Shown in pieces: positions 61,326 through 64,000 of a stretch of DNA of 64,000 nt (positions are counted from its first letter, which is position 1; each line of letters begins with the position of its first letter). Below the pieces are notes generated by a model. That model was not told the DNA's origin. It worked only from the letters and a program-made list of their open reading frames with translations, and made no database searches. This DNA is from CAUJIW01 sp963205175 (GTDB lineage Bacteria; Pseudomonadota; Alphaproteobacteria; Sphingomonadales; Sphingomonadaceae): assembly GCA_041060555.1 (NCBI GenBank), contig JBEUDS010000003.1. One strand, 5' to 3'. The translations under genes were made by a program, and so were the position numbers.

Positions 61326-62417
61326 ATGGCCGGCGAGGACGACGACGACTCCCAGAAGACGGAAGAACCCACCCAGCGCAAGCTGGATGAAGCCCGCAAG
61401 AAGGGCGAGGTTCCCCGATCAGCGGAAATGCGCCATGTCGCCATGCTCGGCGCGGGGCTGCTGGTCGCGACCATGTTCGCCGCCGGCATTGGCCGCGGTC
61501 TGGTGCCCATGTTCACCAATCTGCTCGGTCGCGCCGATGCCTACCGGCTGGATCAACAGGGTGCCCAGAATCTTGCGTTCGGCGTGGCGCAGGAGACCGG
61601 TCTGGTTCTGCTGGGGCCACTGGCGCTGCTCGTACTGGCGGCCATCGTCGGCGGCGTCATTCAGGGGCGGCCCACCATGTCGTGGGAAAAGATTGCGCCC
61701 AAATGGTCCAAGGTGGACCCGCTCAGCGGCATCAAGCGACTGTTCAGCATGAACGCCATTGTCGAGTTCATGAAGACGCTGGCCAAGTGCGCGATCATTG
61801 GTGTGGTCGGGGTGAGTGTGGTGTGGCCCTACAGCCGCCGCCTGGAGACCGCGCTGATGGGCTCAATCCCCGACATGCTGGCACTGATGGTGAGCCTCGT
61901 GGTCAAGCTGTTGCTGGCGGTGACGATCGTTGTCACCATTCTGGCGCTGGCCGATTTTGTTTACCAGCGTTTCGCCTTCACCAAGCGGATGCGCATGACC
62001 AAGCAGGAGATCAAGGACGAATACAAGCAGAGCGAGGGTGATCCGTACATCAAGGGGCGGCTGCGTCAGATCCGGATGGAACGCTCCCGCAAACGCATGA
62101 TGGCGGCAGTGCCGACCGCGGACGTGATCGTCACCAACCCGACCCACTTCGCTGTTGCCCTGAAGTATGATCAGGACAGCATGGGCGCGCCCCGGGTGGT
62201 TGCCAAGGGCGTCGACAGCTTGGCCCTGCGCATCCGCGAGCTCGCGACCGAGAATGACGTGCCGATTGTCGAGAACCCGCCGCTGGCGCGGTCGCTGTAC
62301 GCGGCCGTCGACCTCGACGAGGAAATCCAGCCTGAACATTACAAGGCGGTGGCCGAGGTGATCAGCTATGTGATGAAACTGCGTGGTCGGCTGCCGGCGT
62401 CGCGCAAGCCTCATTAA
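61326..62417 (+). CDS. flhB: flagellar export switch protein FlhB
   Basis: 363 residues. Substrate-specificity switch of the export gate. Seen: SQKTEEPTQRKLDEARKKGEVPRSAEM at the N-terminus, four membrane helices, a cytoplasmic linker (KRMRMTKQEIKDEYKQSEGDPYIKGRLRQIRMERSRKRMM), the autocleavage site NPTH near residue 270, and VAKGVDSLALRIRELATENDVPIVENPPLARSLYAAVDLDEEI. Last gene of the flagellar block. Confidence 0.96.
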   Translation: MAGEDDDDSQKTEEPTQRKLDEARKKGEVPRSAEMRHVAMLGAGLLVATMFAAGIGRGLVPMFTNLLGRADAYRLDQQGAQNLAFGVAQETGLVLLGPLALLVLAAIVGGVIQGRPTMSWEKIAPKWSKVDPLSGIKRLFSMNAIVEFMKTLAKCAIIGVVGVSVVWPYSRRLETALMGSIPDMLALMVSLVVKLLLAVTIVVTILALADFVYQRFAFTKRMRMTKQEIKDEYKQSEGDPYIKGRLRQIRMERSRKRMMAAVPTADVIVTNPTHFAVALKYDQDSMGAPRVVAKGVDSLALRIRELATENDVPIVENPPLARSLYAAVDLDEEIQPEHYKAVAEVISYVMKLRGRLPASRKPH

Positions 62418-62426
62418 GACCGGCTG

Positions 62427-62930
62427 TCAGCCGCGCCACTCCGGACGCAGCAGACTCATCATCACCTGATCCCACCGGTCCTCGCCAACCCGGACAACCT
62501 GCCGGTTGATGCCCTCGGCACGGAAGCCGATGGCTTCATAGGCCCGTTGCGCCGCGACATTGAAAGTGTAGACCGCCAGTTCGGCACGATGGACCCAGGG
62601 TTTGGCGAACGCCTCGCCCAGCAGCCCCCGCGCGATCGGCTGAGACAGCCCCCAGCCGCGAAACTCCGGTGATACGCCGATACGGCACAGCCGGGCCGTG
62701 TCGGCGGCCTTGTCGAAGCGGACCTGGCCGTGTCCGACCAGTCGGCCATTAAGGTCGAAGGAGCGGCAGATCAGTGCCGGGTCCATGCGCATGTCATCGA
62801 GCTGACGGAGATCAAGTGGCACGGTGATATGGGGGCCGCCCCACTGCACAAGCTCGGCAAGAGAATGGAACCAGTTGCCCAGTTCCGGGTAATCGCGCCG
62901 CTCGAATGGCCTGATCGTCAGCTCGGACAT
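62427..62930 (-). CDS. GNAT-family N-acetyltransferase
   Basis: 167 residues. Seen: LTIRPFERRDYPELGNWF, the acetyl-CoA loop region RLCRIGVSPEFRGWGLSQPIARGLLGEAF, and AVYTFNVAAQRAYEAIGFRAEG, the RimJ/RimI pattern. The substrate is unknown. The frame could extend upstream to 63098 but that part is not conserved and would run into glpK. Divergent from the broken glycerol kinase gene. Confidence 0.85.
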   Translation of the reverse strand: MSELTIRPFERRDYPELGNWFHSLAELVQWGGPHITVPLDLRQLDDMRMDPALICRSFDLNGRLVGHGQVRFDKAADTARLCRIGVSPEFRGWGLSQPIARGLLGEAFAKPWVHRAELAVYTFNVAAQRAYEAIGFRAEGINRQVVRVGEDRWDQVMMSLLRPEWRG

Positions 62931-63085
62931 TATGTTTTCCTTTTTCTCCAAGCGTATACTGATTTGGTCGTGCCAGCGCAAAGGTGCCGGTGGATTGCGA
63001 TCGGTCGCCCGGCAGTGATATGGCCCTCCTGGAGGTGCCGGGGCGCCGATGGGTGGCCGCGTGACCATGGGGAGGGGAGGCGCGA

Positions 63086-63874
<789 letters not shown>

Positions 63875-63898
<24 letters not shown>

Positions 63899-64000
63899 TT
63901 TCGGCTGTGGCCGTGGGCCATCGTCAGGCGGCTTTGGCGGTGATGTGTAGGGGCTGATTTTCCTCCTCGATCATGGGTTGGTTGAGTTCGGCCATGCCTT
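63875..64000. mobile_element. probable end of an insertion element inside glpK
   Basis: Sequence changes from glycerol kinase to unrelated DNA at about 63874. On the minus strand a frame runs from the window edge to a stop at 63924-63926 and encodes GMAELNQPMIEEENQPLHI and a few more residues; it could be the end of a transposase gene or chance. The bases 63875-63897 (GTCGCGTCCGTCAAGGTGGT and TGT) may be a terminal inverted repeat, but its partner lies outside the window. The element family cannot be assigned with confidence. Confidence 0.5.

Overview
The window is a GC-rich chromosomal segment from an alphaproteobacterium, most likely a motile, heterotrophic, aerobic member of the Rhodospirillales or a relative. 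Three things support this. The gene order nuo - birA - coaX - rnj - mce - DUF1467 - proS - lolC/E - lolD is a well-known alphaproteobacterial arrangement. The flagellar genes are arranged as in Caulobacter (fliX divergent from flgI; flgFGAH; fliLM; fliOP / flgBC-fliE; fliQR-flhB). DksA has the one-cysteine zinc finger seen in alphaproteobacteria. No genus can be named from the sequence alone.

Layout. 1-9669: the distal part of the respiratory complex I operon (nuoG truncated at the window edge, then nuoHIJKLMN). 9752-13614: birA, coaX, rnj, mce and a DUF1467 membrane protein, tightly spaced and probably cotranscribed with nuo. 13615-14499: a lower-GC gap with a LexA-box-like repeat, two hairpins and a doubtful small exported protein. 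14500-18340: proS, lolC/E, lolD and a PAP2 phosphatase. 18430-22349: tRNA-Glu, queA and tgt, with an oppositely oriented globin-coupled chemoreceptor between queA and tgt. 22443-23366: phasin-like protein and Hsp20. 23401-26601 (minus): a TadG-like von Willebrand protein and two TadE-like pseudopilins. 26750-30343: MlaA, chorismate mutase, polyprenyl synthase and an unknown membrane protein. 30575-39934: HrpB helicase, two MaoC hydratases, the FadB/FadJ-type two-domain enzyme, a lipoprotein, a thiolase and two unknown small proteins.

39980-62417 is mainly flagellar. Order: flgI-flgJ-flgN (minus), fliX, dksA, a pair of acyl-CoA dehydrogenases, a PilZ protein, flgFGAH (minus), fliL-fliM-DUF6468-motE-cheZ, two small MotB-like proteins, a 987-residue beta-domain/TPR protein, fliP-fliO-FlhB-like (minus), flgB-flgC-fliE, an unknown gene, and fliQ-fliR-flhB. 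It lacks filament, hook and FliF/G/I/N genes, which must lie elsewhere. Two near-consensus sigma-54 promoters precede flgI and flgF, which start operons for late basal-body parts (P-ring, L-ring, distal rod). CtrA-like TTAA-N7-TTAA boxes precede fliL, cheZ, flgB and fliQ, which encode early parts. This matches the Caulobacter class II / class III hierarchy.

62427-64000: a GNAT acetyltransferase and a glycerol kinase gene broken after residue 265 by foreign-looking sequence that runs off the window, probably an insertion element.

Nothing here is a clear new defence or mobile system. The best candidates for something under-described are the MotB-like pair plus AMIN/TPR protein fused translationally to the fliM-cheZ operon (52815-56832), the lipobox-less MlaA, the TadE-like protein with a calcium-loop insert, and the SOS-box/hairpin gap at 13690-13860.
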